The notes: generated by a model not told the origin, from the letters alone. A DNA stretch of 64,000 bases from Sporomusa acidovorans (GCF_002257695.2 NZ_CP155571.1); one strand, 5' to 3'. Shown: positions 50,891 through 60,446, numbered from the stretch's first letter. A program made the numbers and translations.

Positions 50891-50910
50891 TTATGAGAAG
50901 GGATTTTACT

Positions 50911-51357
50911 ATGCCCACGGAAGATACCATCGTTAAGGCGATTACTATTTTATCGGATTCCATGCGTGAGTCTATGCGAAAGTACAAAGAAAGTACGCCT
51001 GCCAGCAGGGAATTATTTAATCTATCCATAACGCAACTGCATTATCTCCATGCCGTAAGAGAACACAATAACCCTACAATTACTGAACTTGCGGAGATAT
51101 TCGGTGTGCAAAAATCAACCGTCACTGTGGCGATCAATAAACTTTTAGAACGCGATTTTATTGAGAAACTTCCATCAACAAACGACTTGCGCGTAAACCA
51201 TATACGCTTATCAGCAAAAGGAAAACGGTTAATTCAACTTGAGGATGAGGGATACTATCAATTCGCCAAACACATTATGGCTACCCTGGATGAAACCGAA
51301 CGGGAAACTTTTGCTTTGCTGCTGAATAAGGTTACGGATAATATTACCCGCACATAA
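50911..51357 (+). CDS. MarR family transcriptional regulator
   Basis: The 148-residue protein is a MarR winged-helix: TITELAEIFGVQKSTVTVAINKLLERDFIEKLPSTNDLRVNHIRLSAKGK, flanked by helices for dimerization. ATG 50911 follows GAGAAGGG. The same operator sits before its own gene and before the downstream nitroreductase gene (51381-51398), so it probably represses both and is released by a small ligand, likely a xenobiotic or quinone. Confidence 0.9.
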   Translation: MPTEDTIVKAITILSDSMRESMRKYKESTPASRELFNLSITQLHYLHAVREHNNPTITELAEIFGVQKSTVTVAINKLLERDFIEKLPSTNDLRVNHIRLSAKGKRLIQLEDEGYYQFAKHIMATLDETERETFALLLNKVTDNITRT

Positions 51358-51380
51358 GCGGGTTTTATATAGATAAATAG

Positions 51381-51398
51381 TTAGTTTTATCAAACTAA
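51381..51398 (+). promoter_or_regulatory. MarR operator between marR and nitroreductase genes
   Basis: The inverted repeat TTAGTTT-TATC-AAACTAA has the same arms and spacing as the one at 50873-50890. It lies 22 bases upstream of the nitroreductase start. Confidence 0.8.
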
Positions 51399-51420
51399 TT
51401 TTGTATTAAGAGGTGGCTTG

Positions 51421-52527
51421 ATGAACAGACGGCAATTTATTATCCGGAGCGGGGCAGTTCTTGCTTTCGTTGGGGGATTCCCCCTGTTTGAGTCTCTTGC
51501 CCAATTAGAAACAGTCCCGAGAGCTGTGCCCGACATTGCCAACAAACTGGAAAAAGCTTATGTTGACATACTGTATTTAGCCTCATTGGCTCCCAGCGGG
51601 CATAACGCCCAGCCTTGGACAATAAGGCTGCTGGACACGCAGCATTGGCTGATCGGTACCGCTTCCTCCCGCTGGCTGCCGGTTGTTGACCCGGAAAACA
51701 GGGAAATGCTGATTTCCTTAGGCGCCTTTTTAGAAAACTTAGTCATGGCGGCAGGTGCATATGGCTATGAGGTAAGTGTTAATCTATTATCGCAAAACTC
51801 TAAGGACGAAGACCTGCTGGAGATAAAACTATATAAAAAAGATGAAGCAAACCATTTTGACGTTGAAAAGATCAAACTGCGCCGAACTGTGCGCAACAGC
51901 CTGCTTACCGATGATTTATCCAAGGAAGACATCAGGTTTCTGACAGCCAACGATAAAGCTCACTTTATTTACTTTCCCAGGCAGTCCCGGGAAGGCCAGT
52001 ATCTGGCCGAAGGAACTCTGCTGGCCAATCAAATGCAGGCATATCAAAGTCCTGCACAAGAGGAATTGGCCAACTGGGTCCGCTGGTCCAATCAGGAGAT
52101 TCAACAGTCCGGGAATGGCCTAACCGCCGAAACAATGGAAATCACCGGCTTGGCAAGATGGTATGTAAAAAACTTTTATAACCGCCAATCGGTATTGACG
52201 CAGCGGTTTCGCGCAGAAACGGTTAAAAAAGTCCAGGAGCAAGTAGCCACCGGCAGCGGCTGGCTATTGCTTACAAGTAAAGATTCTTCCCTCGCCGAAC
52301 TTATCCGGGTTGGGCGGAACTTACAGCAAATGTGGCTCACTGCCAGAGAAAAAAATATTGCCGTCCACCCCATGACGCAGATGCTGGAAGAATCGGCCAT
52401 AAAAAAAGACCTCCTTACAACACTGGGGATTACCGAAGATGTCCAACTCCTGTTAAGAGTCGGCTATACCAGGGACTATCCCCTGCCGGTAAGCCCGAGG
52501 ATGCCCTTGCACAGACTCATCCTTTAA
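51421..52527 (+). CDS. Nitroreductase-like protein with twin-arginine signal
   Basis: The 368-residue protein begins MNRRQFIIRSGAVLAFVGGF, a twin-arginine-like signal, so it may be exported folded. The mature part resembles the FMN-dependent nitroreductase fold: DILYLASLAPSGHNAQPWTIRLLD and a late DVQLLLRVGYTRDYPLPVSPR segment. Such two-domain proteins (Acg/TM1586-like) reduce nitro compounds or act as FMN storage. It follows a MarR operator and is probably induced with the regulator. It overlaps the convergent acetyltransferase gene by 4 bases. Confidence 0.82.
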   Translation: MNRRQFIIRSGAVLAFVGGFPLFESLAQLETVPRAVPDIANKLEKAYVDILYLASLAPSGHNAQPWTIRLLDTQHWLIGTASSRWLPVVDPENREMLISLGAFLENLVMAAGAYGYEVSVNLLSQNSKDEDLLEIKLYKKDEANHFDVEKIKLRRTVRNSLLTDDLSKEDIRFLTANDKAHFIYFPRQSREGQYLAEGTLLANQMQAYQSPAQEELANWVRWSNQEIQQSGNGLTAETMEITGLARWYVKNFYNRQSVLTQRFRAETVKKVQEQVATGSGWLLLTSKDSSLAELIRVGRNLQQMWLTAREKNIAVHPMTQMLEESAIKKDLLTTLGITEDVQLLLRVGYTRDYPLPVSPRMPLHRLIL

Positions 52528-52979
52528 CCTTGTCCGACCTCTATTTTCTTTACCATGTCCACATGTTCAATCCCGGCGTCCAGATAGATTTCCCCTTGCG
52601 CCTGAAAACCGAGGCGTTCATAAAATTTTCTGGCGTGCAGTTGAGCCCCCAGTTTCATACCCTGATAGCCTGATTTTCGGGCTTCCGTTTCAATGGCCTC
52701 CATGATCCTCCTGCCGGCGCCGGTTCCCCGCTGCTCTTTGAGTATCGCTACCCTTTCCACTTTCAGCATACCGTCCTTATAGGGACGAAATCTGGCTGTA
52801 CCAATTGCCTGCTCATCCTGATTCACCAGCAGCACATGCCGGGTGGTCGGTTGCTGATCGTACTCATCGATTTCCAGCTCTTCTGGAACATGTTGTTCTT
52901 CTATAAACACTTTGCGCCGAATGGCAAACGCTTTTTCCCGTTCCTGGGCATCCGTTGTGATCCTAATTTTGTTTTTCAT
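52524..52979 (-). CDS. GNAT family N-acetyltransferase
   Basis: The 151-residue protein has the GNAT fold: IRRKVFIEEQHVPEELEIDEYD early, VERVAILKEQRGTGAGRRIMEAIETEARKSG (acetyl-CoA loop) and LHARKFYERLGFQAQGEIYLDAGIEHVDM. It resembles ElaA/YjcF-type acetyltransferases. The acceptor is unknown. Convergent with the nitroreductase gene. Confidence 0.88.
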   Translation of the reverse strand: MKNKIRITTDAQEREKAFAIRRKVFIEEQHVPEELEIDEYDQQPTTRHVLLVNQDEQAIGTARFRPYKDGMLKVERVAILKEQRGTGAGRRIMEAIETEARKSGYQGMKLGAQLHARKFYERLGFQAQGEIYLDAGIEHVDMVKKIEVGQG

Positions 52980-53068
52980 TTTGTCGCTCTCCTCTCATAT
53001 ATTGACTACGTTCTCATCTGTTTACAACCCAATGAAAATTTTCTTAGCGGCAATTCATATAAACCTCA

Positions 53069-53106
53069 GTGATACAGCCGGAACCTAAAAGTTCCGGCTG
53101 TATCAC
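53069..53106. terminator. Terminator after the cyclophilin gene
   Basis: GTGATACAGCCGGAAC and GTTCCGGCTGTATCAC form a perfect 16-bp stem with a 6-base loop, 7 bases past the stop of the minus-strand gene. Confidence 0.85.
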
Positions 53107-53113
53107 TATTTGC

Positions 53114-53719
53114 TTACTTCGCCGGTTCTATGGTAATTTTCTTAATCACCACATCTTCCAGCGGTTTATCCTGCGTCCCTGTCTTAACCTTGCCGATGGC
53201 CTGTACAACGTCCATACCTTCGATCACTTTGCCGAATACGGCGTGTTTGTTATCCAGCCAGGGAGTCGGTTTCAGCGTAATAAAGAACTGCGAACCACCT
53301 GTATTGGGACCGGCGTTAGCCATGGAAATCACGCCGGCCGCATGTTTTAGGTCAGGGTGAAACTCATCGGGGATCGTATAACCGGGACCGCCTGTGCCAT
53401 TGCCTTTAGGGTCGCCGCCTTGAATCATGAAATTGTCAATCACCCGGTGAAAAATCAAGCCGTTATAAAAGCCTTTGTTGACAAGCGTAATAAAATTCCG
53501 GCTGGTTTTCGGCGCTTTGTCTTCGAAGAGTTCCACACGGAAATTGCCCTTAGAAGTTTCAAACAGGGCAACACTGTTTTTCTTGGCGGTATTATCGGTT
53601 TGTGTTTGCTGGGGCGTGTTCTCTGTCTGCTGCGGTGTAGTGGCACTATTGCCAGAGCAACCGGCAACAACCATCACAATGGCAAAAATTCCAATAACCG
53701 CCGCTAGATATTTTTTCAT
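53114..53719 (-). CDS. Cyclophilin-type peptidyl-prolyl isomerase lipoprotein
   Basis: The 201-residue protein has an N-terminal lipobox (MVVAGCSGN) and a Thr/Gln-rich linker, then a cyclophilin domain: FETSKGNFRVELFEDKAPKTSRNFITLV, FHRVIDNFMIQGGDP, ISMANAGPNTGGSQFFITLKPTPWLDNKHAVFGKV. It should catalyse proline isomerization outside the cytoplasmic membrane and help fold exported proteins. It stands alone with a perfect hairpin terminator. Confidence 0.93.
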   Translation of the reverse strand: MKKYLAAVIGIFAIVMVVAGCSGNSATTPQQTENTPQQTQTDNTAKKNSVALFETSKGNFRVELFEDKAPKTSRNFITLVNKGFYNGLIFHRVIDNFMIQGGDPKGNGTGGPGYTIPDEFHPDLKHAAGVISMANAGPNTGGSQFFITLKPTPWLDNKHAVFGKVIEGMDVVQAIGKVKTGTQDKPLEDVVIKKITIEPAK

Positions 53720-53803
53720 AAAATCACTCTCCTTTCCTGTTTAATAACCAAATATTAGTATATCACAACCGCAGACTCCTATTATATGCCAACAGAGGTC
53801 GGT

Positions 53804-56800
53804 TTATTGGGTCAGCCGTTGCCAGTGCGCCTTAAGCACGGCCATTGCCGCCGCAAAATTCATCCATTTGCTTAACGGGTGATTTTCGAAGTACAAGAAA
53901 ATAATGGGGATGGCGATAAGCGTAAAGAAGGTCGACGTGATCAACCCGCCGATAACCACCCAAGCCATGCCCACCCTAGTCTCCGAGCCTGCAGTCATTG
54001 CCAGGGCAGTAGGCAGCATACCGATGATCATAGTTAATGAAGTCATAAAAATAGGTTTTAATCTGTGTTTTCCGGCCTCGATAACTGCCTCCTTGGCAGC
54101 AATCCCCCGCCCCATCAGCGTTAGGGTGTAATCCAGCAGCAATGTCCCGTTCTTGGCGACAACACCGTCCATAACCAAAATACCGATTAATGTGTATAAA
54201 TTTATGGTATTGCGGGTCACAGCCAAAAAAAACAGCGAGCCGATCAAGCCAAACGGCAGCGAAAACATCCGGATAAACGGCGTTGAAACAGACTCATACA
54301 GGGTAGCAAGGAGCATATAGACTAAAATGAGGGACAGGACCAGCGCCTGTGCCATTTCACCGAAGGTAGTCTTCATGTTGTCGGCTTGGCCGGTAAACCG
54401 GTAAGTTACATTTTGGCCTAAATCATCGGGTTTAATATTTTGGGCAATTTCATTTAACACTTCCTGCAACGGCCGATCGGTAATATTGGCGCCAATATTG
54501 ATGGATTCCTGCTTGTCAACCCGCCGCAGCATAACCGGTCCGGTGCTATCTTCCACTCTGGCTACGTCTCCCAGCCTTACCAGGCCGTTGCCGGCCTGAA
54601 CCGGAATAGAGCGAATGTCGGATGCCTTAAATCCGTCACTGCCTTTTAACCGTACGTATATATCTGTATTCTGGTTATTGTTATTGGGGTCATTGGCAAA
54701 ATATCCGGCAAGTGTTCCGGCCATAGCACCGGAAAATACACTGTTAATCTGATTAACGGTAGTATTATAAAACTTCACTTTTTCCCGGTCAACAACCAGC
54801 CGTAATTCCGGTGCACCCTCGGAATAGGAACTGCGAACATCCTTGACGCCCTTAATCTTTGCCAAGATATCCTGCACCCGGTAAGACGCTTTAATAATAT
54901 TCTCCAGACTGGAGCCGCGAATTTCAATTTGCACCGGCGAATTATTGGGGCCGCCACCGCCGGTACCCGTACCGCCCGACACCCCGGCTACCGAGGACTG
55001 GGTTTCACTAACCTGCGTGATCGCCTGGGGAAAATTCTGACGCAAAAAGCCCCTCACCTGGTCAGTTACCTGCCAAACCGACCTATCTCGCTCCTTGCGG
55101 TCGACAAGCTTTACGCTTACCCCGCCGTAATTGCCGGCCGGTGAACCGACGCTGGACAAATAGGTGTCTACTTCCGGCACTGTGGTGAGATAATCTTCGA
55201 TTTTCCGGACTTCATTATTCGTTTTATCAATATTTTGTCCGGCAGGAAATTGCAAATTGATCCGGAACGTGCTTTCATCGGTTTTCGGCATGTATTCCGC
55301 ACCGATTATGCCGGTGGGAACCAGGGCGACTGCCCCTAAAAAAATAACGGTTACTGCGACTACAACTTTTTGGGGATGAACGAAACTCCAATGCAGCAGC
55401 CGTTCATATTTTTCGATTGCACCTTGTTCCAGCCTGTCCATAAAATTCCAGATGCGGCCCTGCGGATTGTATACACCTGTCTTAAAAAAACGCGATGCCA
55501 GCATGGGAGTCAGCGTAAACGATACAAATAAGGAGCATATCGTAGCAAACACGATAGTCAGGCCGAATTGCCGGAAATATTGGCCTGTCATGCCGTTCAT
55601 AAAGGCAATTGGCATAAACACCACCACGTCGCATAGTGTGATGGCGATGGCGGCCATGCCGATTTCCATCCGCCCTTCCTCAGCCGCAACTTTGGCTTCC
55701 TTGCCCATGATTAAATGGCGGTGAATATTTTCCAGCACCACAATAGAATCGTCGACAAGTATGCCGATACATAACGACATGCCCATGAGCGACATCATGT
55801 TAAAAGTGAACCCGGCCATATACATGACAAAAAAAGTGGAAATAAGCGATGTCGGAATCGCGATAAGCACCGCCGCCGTCGAACGCCATCCCCGTAAAAA
55901 CAGGAATAACACCAAGCCGGTGGTGAAAAGGCCTTCAATAAGCGCCTCCAGCGTATTGTGCAGCGAATCCTGTACATAAGTGGCCGCGTCGGTGATAAGA
56001 ATAAATTGATAGTCAGGGTATTCCGCCCGCAAACTGTCCAGTTGCTCTTTTGTCGCTTTGGCCGTATCGACCAGGTTGGCATCACTGTTTTTGTATACCG
56101 TCAGGGAAATCGCTTCCTGCCCATTGGTGCGGGCATAGCGGGTTACCCGTTGGTCCTGCTCTTTGACCGTAGCCAGACTGCTAAGCGGAATATTGACACC
56201 TTTGGCATTGGTGACATGGATTGTGGCAAGTTCTTCCGGGGAAGTATACTGTGCTGTCAACCGGACATTTGTTTCGGTATTATTGTTAAAAACCGAACCG
56301 GCCGGCGTTAAAACATTTTCCTGATTAATTCTTGTCGCAATTTGATTCATGGAAATATTAAAATAAGACAGCTTATCTTTATCAACCTCGACAGCGATTT
56401 CTTTGTCGCGGCCACCGTAAATCTGGACGTCGGATACCCCGCTCGCCCGCTGCAGCCGTTCCACAAAGACATCATTCGCCAAAGTATAGACATCAGCTAA
56501 CGGCTTATCGGCGATAACCGCAATTTCCAGAATCGGCTGCGCATTGACGTCACGTTTGATTACCGTAGGCGTCTGAATCCCGGTGGGCAGTTTGCTTAAG
56601 GTGCGATTAACATATTGTGTGGCGTCAATTGCCGAAGTATCGACATTGGCCCAAAACTCAAATTCCAGAGTGATCTGTGCTTTTTCCGGCCGGGCAACCG
56701 ATGTCATATGTTTTAAATTGGATAGCGACGACAGCGAGTCTTCCAAGGGCTTGATGACGTCCTGCTCCACCTGTTCCGTGCCGGCGCCTGGATAATTGAC

Positions 56801-56944
56801 GGTTACTGTAACGTAGGGAATATTGATAGCCGGTAACAGTTCAACGCCGATACGGTAAAAGCTAAATAAACCAAGCACCACAAACAGCATAACAATCATC
56901 GAAATGCCGATGGGCTTTTGGATGGAAAAGCGGGTTATGTTCAC
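53804..56944 (-). CDS. RND-type multidrug efflux transporter (AcrB/HAE1 family)
   Basis: The 1046-residue protein has RND architecture: MNITRFSIQKPIGISMIVMLFVVLGLFSFYRIG start, large external domains, and TM4 with GILVDDSIVVLENIHRH (the proton-relay Asp pair), plus TM10 with GILVMDGVVAKNGTLLLDY. The length is the family norm. It pumps drugs or lipophiles in exchange for protons. It overlaps the adaptor gene by 4 bases. No TolC-like outer-membrane gene lies in the unit, so one must be supplied elsewhere. An RND pump fits an organism with an outer membrane. Confidence 0.94.
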   Translation of the reverse strand: MNITRFSIQKPIGISMIVMLFVVLGLFSFYRIGVELLPAINIPYVTVTVNYPGAGTEQVEQDVIKPLEDSLSSLSNLKHMTSVARPEKAQITLEFEFWANVDTSAIDATQYVNRTLSKLPTGIQTPTVIKRDVNAQPILEIAVIADKPLADVYTLANDVFVERLQRASGVSDVQIYGGRDKEIAVEVDKDKLSYFNISMNQIATRINQENVLTPAGSVFNNNTETNVRLTAQYTSPEELATIHVTNAKGVNIPLSSLATVKEQDQRVTRYARTNGQEAISLTVYKNSDANLVDTAKATKEQLDSLRAEYPDYQFILITDAATYVQDSLHNTLEALIEGLFTTGLVLFLFLRGWRSTAAVLIAIPTSLISTFFVMYMAGFTFNMMSLMGMSLCIGILVDDSIVVLENIHRHLIMGKEAKVAAEEGRMEIGMAAIAITLCDVVVFMPIAFMNGMTGQYFRQFGLTIVFATICSLFVSFTLTPMLASRFFKTGVYNPQGRIWNFMDRLEQGAIEKYERLLHWSFVHPQKVVVAVTVIFLGAVALVPTGIIGAEYMPKTDESTFRINLQFPAGQNIDKTNNEVRKIEDYLTTVPEVDTYLSSVGSPAGNYGGVSVKLVDRKERDRSVWQVTDQVRGFLRQNFPQAITQVSETQSSVAGVSGGTGTGGGGPNNSPVQIEIRGSSLENIIKASYRVQDILAKIKGVKDVRSSYSEGAPELRLVVDREKVKFYNTTVNQINSVFSGAMAGTLAGYFANDPNNNNQNTDIYVRLKGSDGFKASDIRSIPVQAGNGLVRLGDVARVEDSTGPVMLRRVDKQESINIGANITDRPLQEVLNEIAQNIKPDDLGQNVTYRFTGQADNMKTTFGEMAQALVLSLILVYMLLATLYESVSTPFIRMFSLPFGLIGSLFFLAVTRNTINLYTLIGILVMDGVVAKNGTLLLDYTLTLMGRGIAAKEAVIEAGKHRLKPIFMTSLTMIIGMLPTALAMTAGSETRVGMAWVVIGGLITSTFFTLIAIPIIFLYFENHPLSKWMNFAAAMAVLKAHWQRLTQ

Positions 56945-58200
56945 TGACTGTCACCTCTGGCGCCCGGCGTACGTACGGCGACAATCATGTTCGGACGCAA
57001 CCGGGCCAGATTTGTCGCGGCAATCTGTTCACCTTCGTTTAGTCCGCTTAATATCTCGATATTTTGGTCACTCCGTGCGCCAATTTCAACGATTCTTTTC
57101 TCAATAACATTTCCCTGGCCAATGACAAATACAAAACTCTGTCCGTCTTTCTCCTGAACGGCTTCTTTAGGCACGATCAAAACACCCTGCCGCAGCGGGG
57201 CGTCAACGGCCACCCGGGAAAACATACCGCTTCTGACATCATTGCCAGGATTATCAAGCTCTATCCGCGCCGTGAAAACAAGATTCTGCGAGTCGGCAGC
57301 CGGGCTAATATAAATGATCTTACCGGGAAATGTTTTTCCTAATGATTCGATCTGCACTCCCAGGGCAAGGCCTAACTTTAGTGCGCCCAAATCTTGTTCA
57401 GGTACCTGACAGTCAACGTAAATACGGCTATTATCAAAAATGCTGATTAGTTTTTGCCCTGCTGCAACCATATCGCCGACTTCCGCCTGCCGGTAACCGA
57501 TTACACCGGCACGCGGAGCCGTAATAATTAAATCATTTTTCTGTTTTTGGGCAGCGCTTACCGCAATCTGCATTTTTTGCGCAGCAGCACGTGATGACTG
57601 AACCGCCGCCGGTACACCCGAGCTCATTTGGTTTGTCAGGCTATCCAAAGATGCCTTGGCGTCGGCCAATTGCTGTTCACTTAATTCCAATTCGTCCAAA
57701 GAAATACCGCCGACATCATATACGGTTTTATTCCGTTGATAAGTTGCCAATGCCTTCCGGTAATCGGCTTTGGCTTTATCATAATTGGCATTAACCGTAG
57801 CCTCGCTGGCGATCGCATCCGCCACAGCCTGACTATAAGCAGCCTGATTTTGGCCAATTGTCAACTCCGCATCGCCGGTATCCTGGACAACCAATACTTC
57901 TCCCGGTGTGACCTGTTGTCCCAGAACAGCATTTACTGCAACAACCTTCCCCTGATATTTAGCGGCAATGTCAACCTGTGCTGCGGGTACCGTCTGGCCG
58001 GTCAAAGAAATATGTTTGACAAGGTCAGCCCGCTGCACACTGGCGGCATCGACCGTTGTCTGCAGTCTGGCCGCCGTTCCCTGGTTCCCGGCAGGATGGA
58101 CCAGTCTGGTAACCGCCACGATTGCGCATAATAAAATAATGATGCCACCAAAGATAACGAGCTTTTTCTTTTTTCCTAAATTCGGTGTAAAATGCCGCAT
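56941..58200 (-). CDS. RND efflux periplasmic adaptor (MFP/AcrA type)
   Basis: The 419-residue protein has one N-terminal membrane segment (KKLVIFGGIIILLCAIVAVTRLV), a lipoyl/barrel-sandwich part (VDIAAKYQGKVVAVNAVLGQQVTPGEVLVVQDTG), a long helical hairpin around residues 120-225 and a second half lipoyl (LIITAPRAGVIGYRQAEVGDMVAAGQKLISIFD). A beta-barrel and membrane-proximal domain close it. It links the RND pump to an outer-membrane channel. It lies 124 bases after the MarR gene. Confidence 0.93.
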   Translation of the reverse strand: MRHFTPNLGKKKKLVIFGGIIILLCAIVAVTRLVHPAGNQGTAARLQTTVDAASVQRADLVKHISLTGQTVPAAQVDIAAKYQGKVVAVNAVLGQQVTPGEVLVVQDTGDAELTIGQNQAAYSQAVADAIASEATVNANYDKAKADYRKALATYQRNKTVYDVGGISLDELELSEQQLADAKASLDSLTNQMSSGVPAAVQSSRAAAQKMQIAVSAAQKQKNDLIITAPRAGVIGYRQAEVGDMVAAGQKLISIFDNSRIYVDCQVPEQDLGALKLGLALGVQIESLGKTFPGKIIYISPAADSQNLVFTARIELDNPGNDVRSGMFSRVAVDAPLRQGVLIVPKEAVQEKDGQSFVFVIGQGNVIEKRIVEIGARSDQNIEILSGLNEGEQIAATNLARLRPNMIVAVRTPGARGDSQ

Positions 58201-58324
58201 AACCTGAATCGCTCCTTTGCCCGTACTCCTACTCGTTTACCGCAATGCCCCTAGCCGTCTCCAGCCCGGCTTGGTTGATGTTGTAATCATATAACGCCTA
58301 ACGCCAATTAAAGTACCTCAACCT

Positions 58325-58795
58325 TTACATGATTCTCTGTCCATAGCTTTGCTGTTCTTTGGCAATGCCAGCCTTTTCGGCCATTCTCTTAAGTAACTGA
58401 TAACTTACATCGCGTTCTTCCGGGCTTAAATCCTCGGTAAGCAACAACGCCCATTCTTTCAGCACCGCCCTGATCTTCGGTTCCAAATCCCTGCCTTTAG
58501 CCGTCAGGTAAACCAGATAAGCCCTTCTATCGACAGGGTCTTCTTCCCGTCGAATATAGCCAAGCTCTTCCAGCTTGGCCATGGCGCGCGCCGTTGTGGC
58601 TTTATCCACATAGAAGTGCTTGGCCATAACATCCTGACTGACCCCTTCCTGGCGATAGAGATAAAGCAAATAAGAAAACCGTCCACTGCCGACACCGAAT
58701 GTTTCAAAGTGCTTATCAAAAAACGCTTGTGCCATTCGATACAAAATCGAAATAAATTTACCTATGTAAGGTCGTTTAATAGTAATCACCGCCAC
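58325..58795 (-). CDS. MarR family regulator of the RND operon
   Basis: The 156-residue protein is MarR-like: GRFSYLLYLYRQEGVSQDVMAKHFYVDKATTARAMAKLEELGYIRREEDPVDRRAYLVYLTAKGRDLEP. It is the first gene of the marR-adaptor-pump unit. The start is uncertain: a GTG at 58795 or 58789 is used, with only a weak ribosome site. Two inverted repeats with AGTTG-N6-CAACT cores lie upstream and probably bind this protein. Confidence 0.87.
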   Translation of the reverse strand: MAVITIKRPYIGKFISILYRMAQAFFDKHFETFGVGSGRFSYLLYLYRQEGVSQDVMAKHFYVDKATTARAMAKLEELGYIRREEDPVDRRAYLVYLTAKGRDLEPKIRAVLKEWALLLTEDLSPEERDVSYQLLKRMAEKAGIAKEQQSYGQRIM

Positions 58796-58828
58796 TCAAA
58801 TTAAGCACCATGCAGGACCTCGGCAAAA

Positions 58829-58844
58829 AGTTGTTTGCGCAACT
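58829..58844. promoter_or_regulatory. Operator-like inverted repeat 34 bp before the marR start
   Basis: AGTTG-TTTGCG-CAACT has the same core as the longer repeat at 58962-58991. It lies close to the marR gene. Confidence 0.65.
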
Positions 58845-58961
58845 ATTTGGACAAGGTTATCCGCTATTTTTTATAATTGTATAATCCTATTTTTAGAATT
58901 TATTTAGAAATGCCTGGCAAAATAATCACTTTATTTTTCTAGCTACAAACATAATCCTATC

Positions 58962-58991
58962 AATAAATAGTTGTTTATGCAACTATTTATT
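58962..58991. promoter_or_regulatory. Perfect 12-bp inverted repeat between marR and the secreted-protein gene
   Basis: AATAAATAGTTG-TTTATG-CAACTATTTATT is a perfect inverted repeat with 12-base arms. It shares the AGTTG-N6-CAACT core with the site at 58829-58844. It could serve marR, the divergent secreted-protein gene at 59121, or both. Confidence 0.7.
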
Positions 58992-59120
58992 CAGTCTAAC
59001 TCTCTTTGATGAAAAAAGTATTATTGGCAACAACACAACCATAAACTGACTTGGTTGTTGTGTGTTGTTTCTGCAAACAATAAAATAACGAAAATAATTG
59101 GACCAGGAAAGGAGCAAACC

Positions 59121-60368
59121 ATGAAACATCACAGTCGCCGAAAAACTACCAAACGCAAATATAAGCAGCTTATGGCCGCTCTTGCCGGTGCCGCTTTAGT
59201 CTCCACAGCTCTGCTGCCAGGTCTTCCTATCTCCAAGGCACATGCTGCCGATCAAACAGTAACTGCCTCACCGGCTGGCGAAACTGCCGCCGAAACTGCC
59301 ACTCCCGGACAGGATGCGCAAAATCAGCCTGACCAAAACGCTAGCCCAGAAAAAAACCAGTTACCTGTCAACGACCAAGGCTCCAAACCTGATAAACAGC
59401 CCCGGCATGAGCGGGAACGCAACACAGCCACCTCACCAATAGCAGCCCTTAAAGCCGCCGCTGCCAAATATGGTTTTGATCAAAACCATGATAAGTTTTC
59501 GCTGGCCTGGCAAAGTGAAACCGACGCGATGGTTATCGTGCAGACAGAAAATGGAACTACCTTTAAAGTTCATTTAAGTCTGGATAATGGTACCTGGACA
59601 ATTGACAGTGTAAAAAGAATTGTCACCGGCGGATATAGTGACGGCGTTCAGGCCGGGGACCCGGTAGAGGTTGTAAAAGACAATGCGGCAACCTTTGGCT
59701 TCGACGCCGACAATGATTACTTTACCCTCTTATCCATAACTGGCGGCAAAGCCATTGTGCAAGTAAAAACCAGCGGCCAAACTTTCAAGGTTGATCTGGA
59801 ACGGCGCGCCGGCAGTTGGATTATTACCACCATTCGGGGTATTGGCAACAGCGTTTACCCTGCCACCTACCGGCCTGCCAGTCTTTACGGCTATCCAACT
59901 CTGGGGGCAGCCACCGGTCCGGTTGCCACCATCAATGAGCAGGTTTTATATACCAACAACAGCTTTGCCGCTTGGTCCTGGCGTGAAACTACCTATCCGG
60001 CTGACATGAAGCTGGGTGTATTGTTCCTTAAACCGCAGTCAGCCGATACTGCGGAAATTCCCGGTGTCATTATTGATAAACTGGATACGATAGACTTTGG
60101 TCGGCAGCTCGCCTTGTATGCGCATATTGGCTCGGTTGCCGCCAAAGGCTATGGCATTGGCATTGAAAAAGTAGTCCAAACAGGCAATGATCTGACTGTT
60201 ACAGTCAGGCTGAAAAGCCCCTGGGAAACTGATAAATTATGGCCTACCAAAACCAATGACGTGATTCCGCTAGATCGGTTAACATTAAACTTTGACAATC
60301 CTATCCACATTAAATTTGTCGACTCAAATGGCAGTAACCTGATTAATTATACCATTTATAATCGCTAA
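59121..60368 (+). CDS. Secreted repeat protein of unknown function
   Basis: The 415-residue protein has a signal peptide (basic start, LMAALAGAALVSTALLPG, cleavage near SKAHAAD). A Gln/Pro/Thr-rich linker (residues about 45-110) follows. Then come two tandem domains of about 60 residues, each with AAKYGFDQNHDKF... / AATFGFDADNDYF... and a TFKV strand. The C-terminal 130 residues have GIGIEKVVQTGNDLTVTVRLKSP, which resembles a PrcB-like domain. The product is probably wall- or envelope-associated. The ATG at 59121 follows AAAGGAG. It is divergent from the marR-RND unit and ends in a strong terminator. Confidence 0.78.
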   Translation: MKHHSRRKTTKRKYKQLMAALAGAALVSTALLPGLPISKAHAADQTVTASPAGETAAETATPGQDAQNQPDQNASPEKNQLPVNDQGSKPDKQPRHERERNTATSPIAALKAAAAKYGFDQNHDKFSLAWQSETDAMVIVQTENGTTFKVHLSLDNGTWTIDSVKRIVTGGYSDGVQAGDPVEVVKDNAATFGFDADNDYFTLLSITGGKAIVQVKTSGQTFKVDLERRAGSWIITTIRGIGNSVYPATYRPASLYGYPTLGAATGPVATINEQVLYTNNSFAAWSWRETTYPADMKLGVLFLKPQSADTAEIPGVIIDKLDTIDFGRQLALYAHIGSVAAKGYGIGIEKVVQTGNDLTVTVRLKSPWETDKLWPTKTNDVIPLDRLTLNFDNPIHIKFVDSNGSNLINYTIYNR

Positions 60369-60395
60369 TGCGGCGCAGCGCCTGCCAACGATAAA

Positions 60396-60423
60396 AATCC
60401 CCACAATTCAGTTTGTGGGGATT
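60396..60423. terminator. Terminator after the secreted-protein gene
   Basis: AATCCCCACAA and TTGTGGGGATT form an 11-bp stem with a 6-base loop, 28 bases past the stop codon. An A-run on the left flank lets it also serve minus-strand transcripts from 60447. Confidence 0.85.
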
Positions 60424-60446
60424 CTTCGCAAAATTATGCGTAAAGC

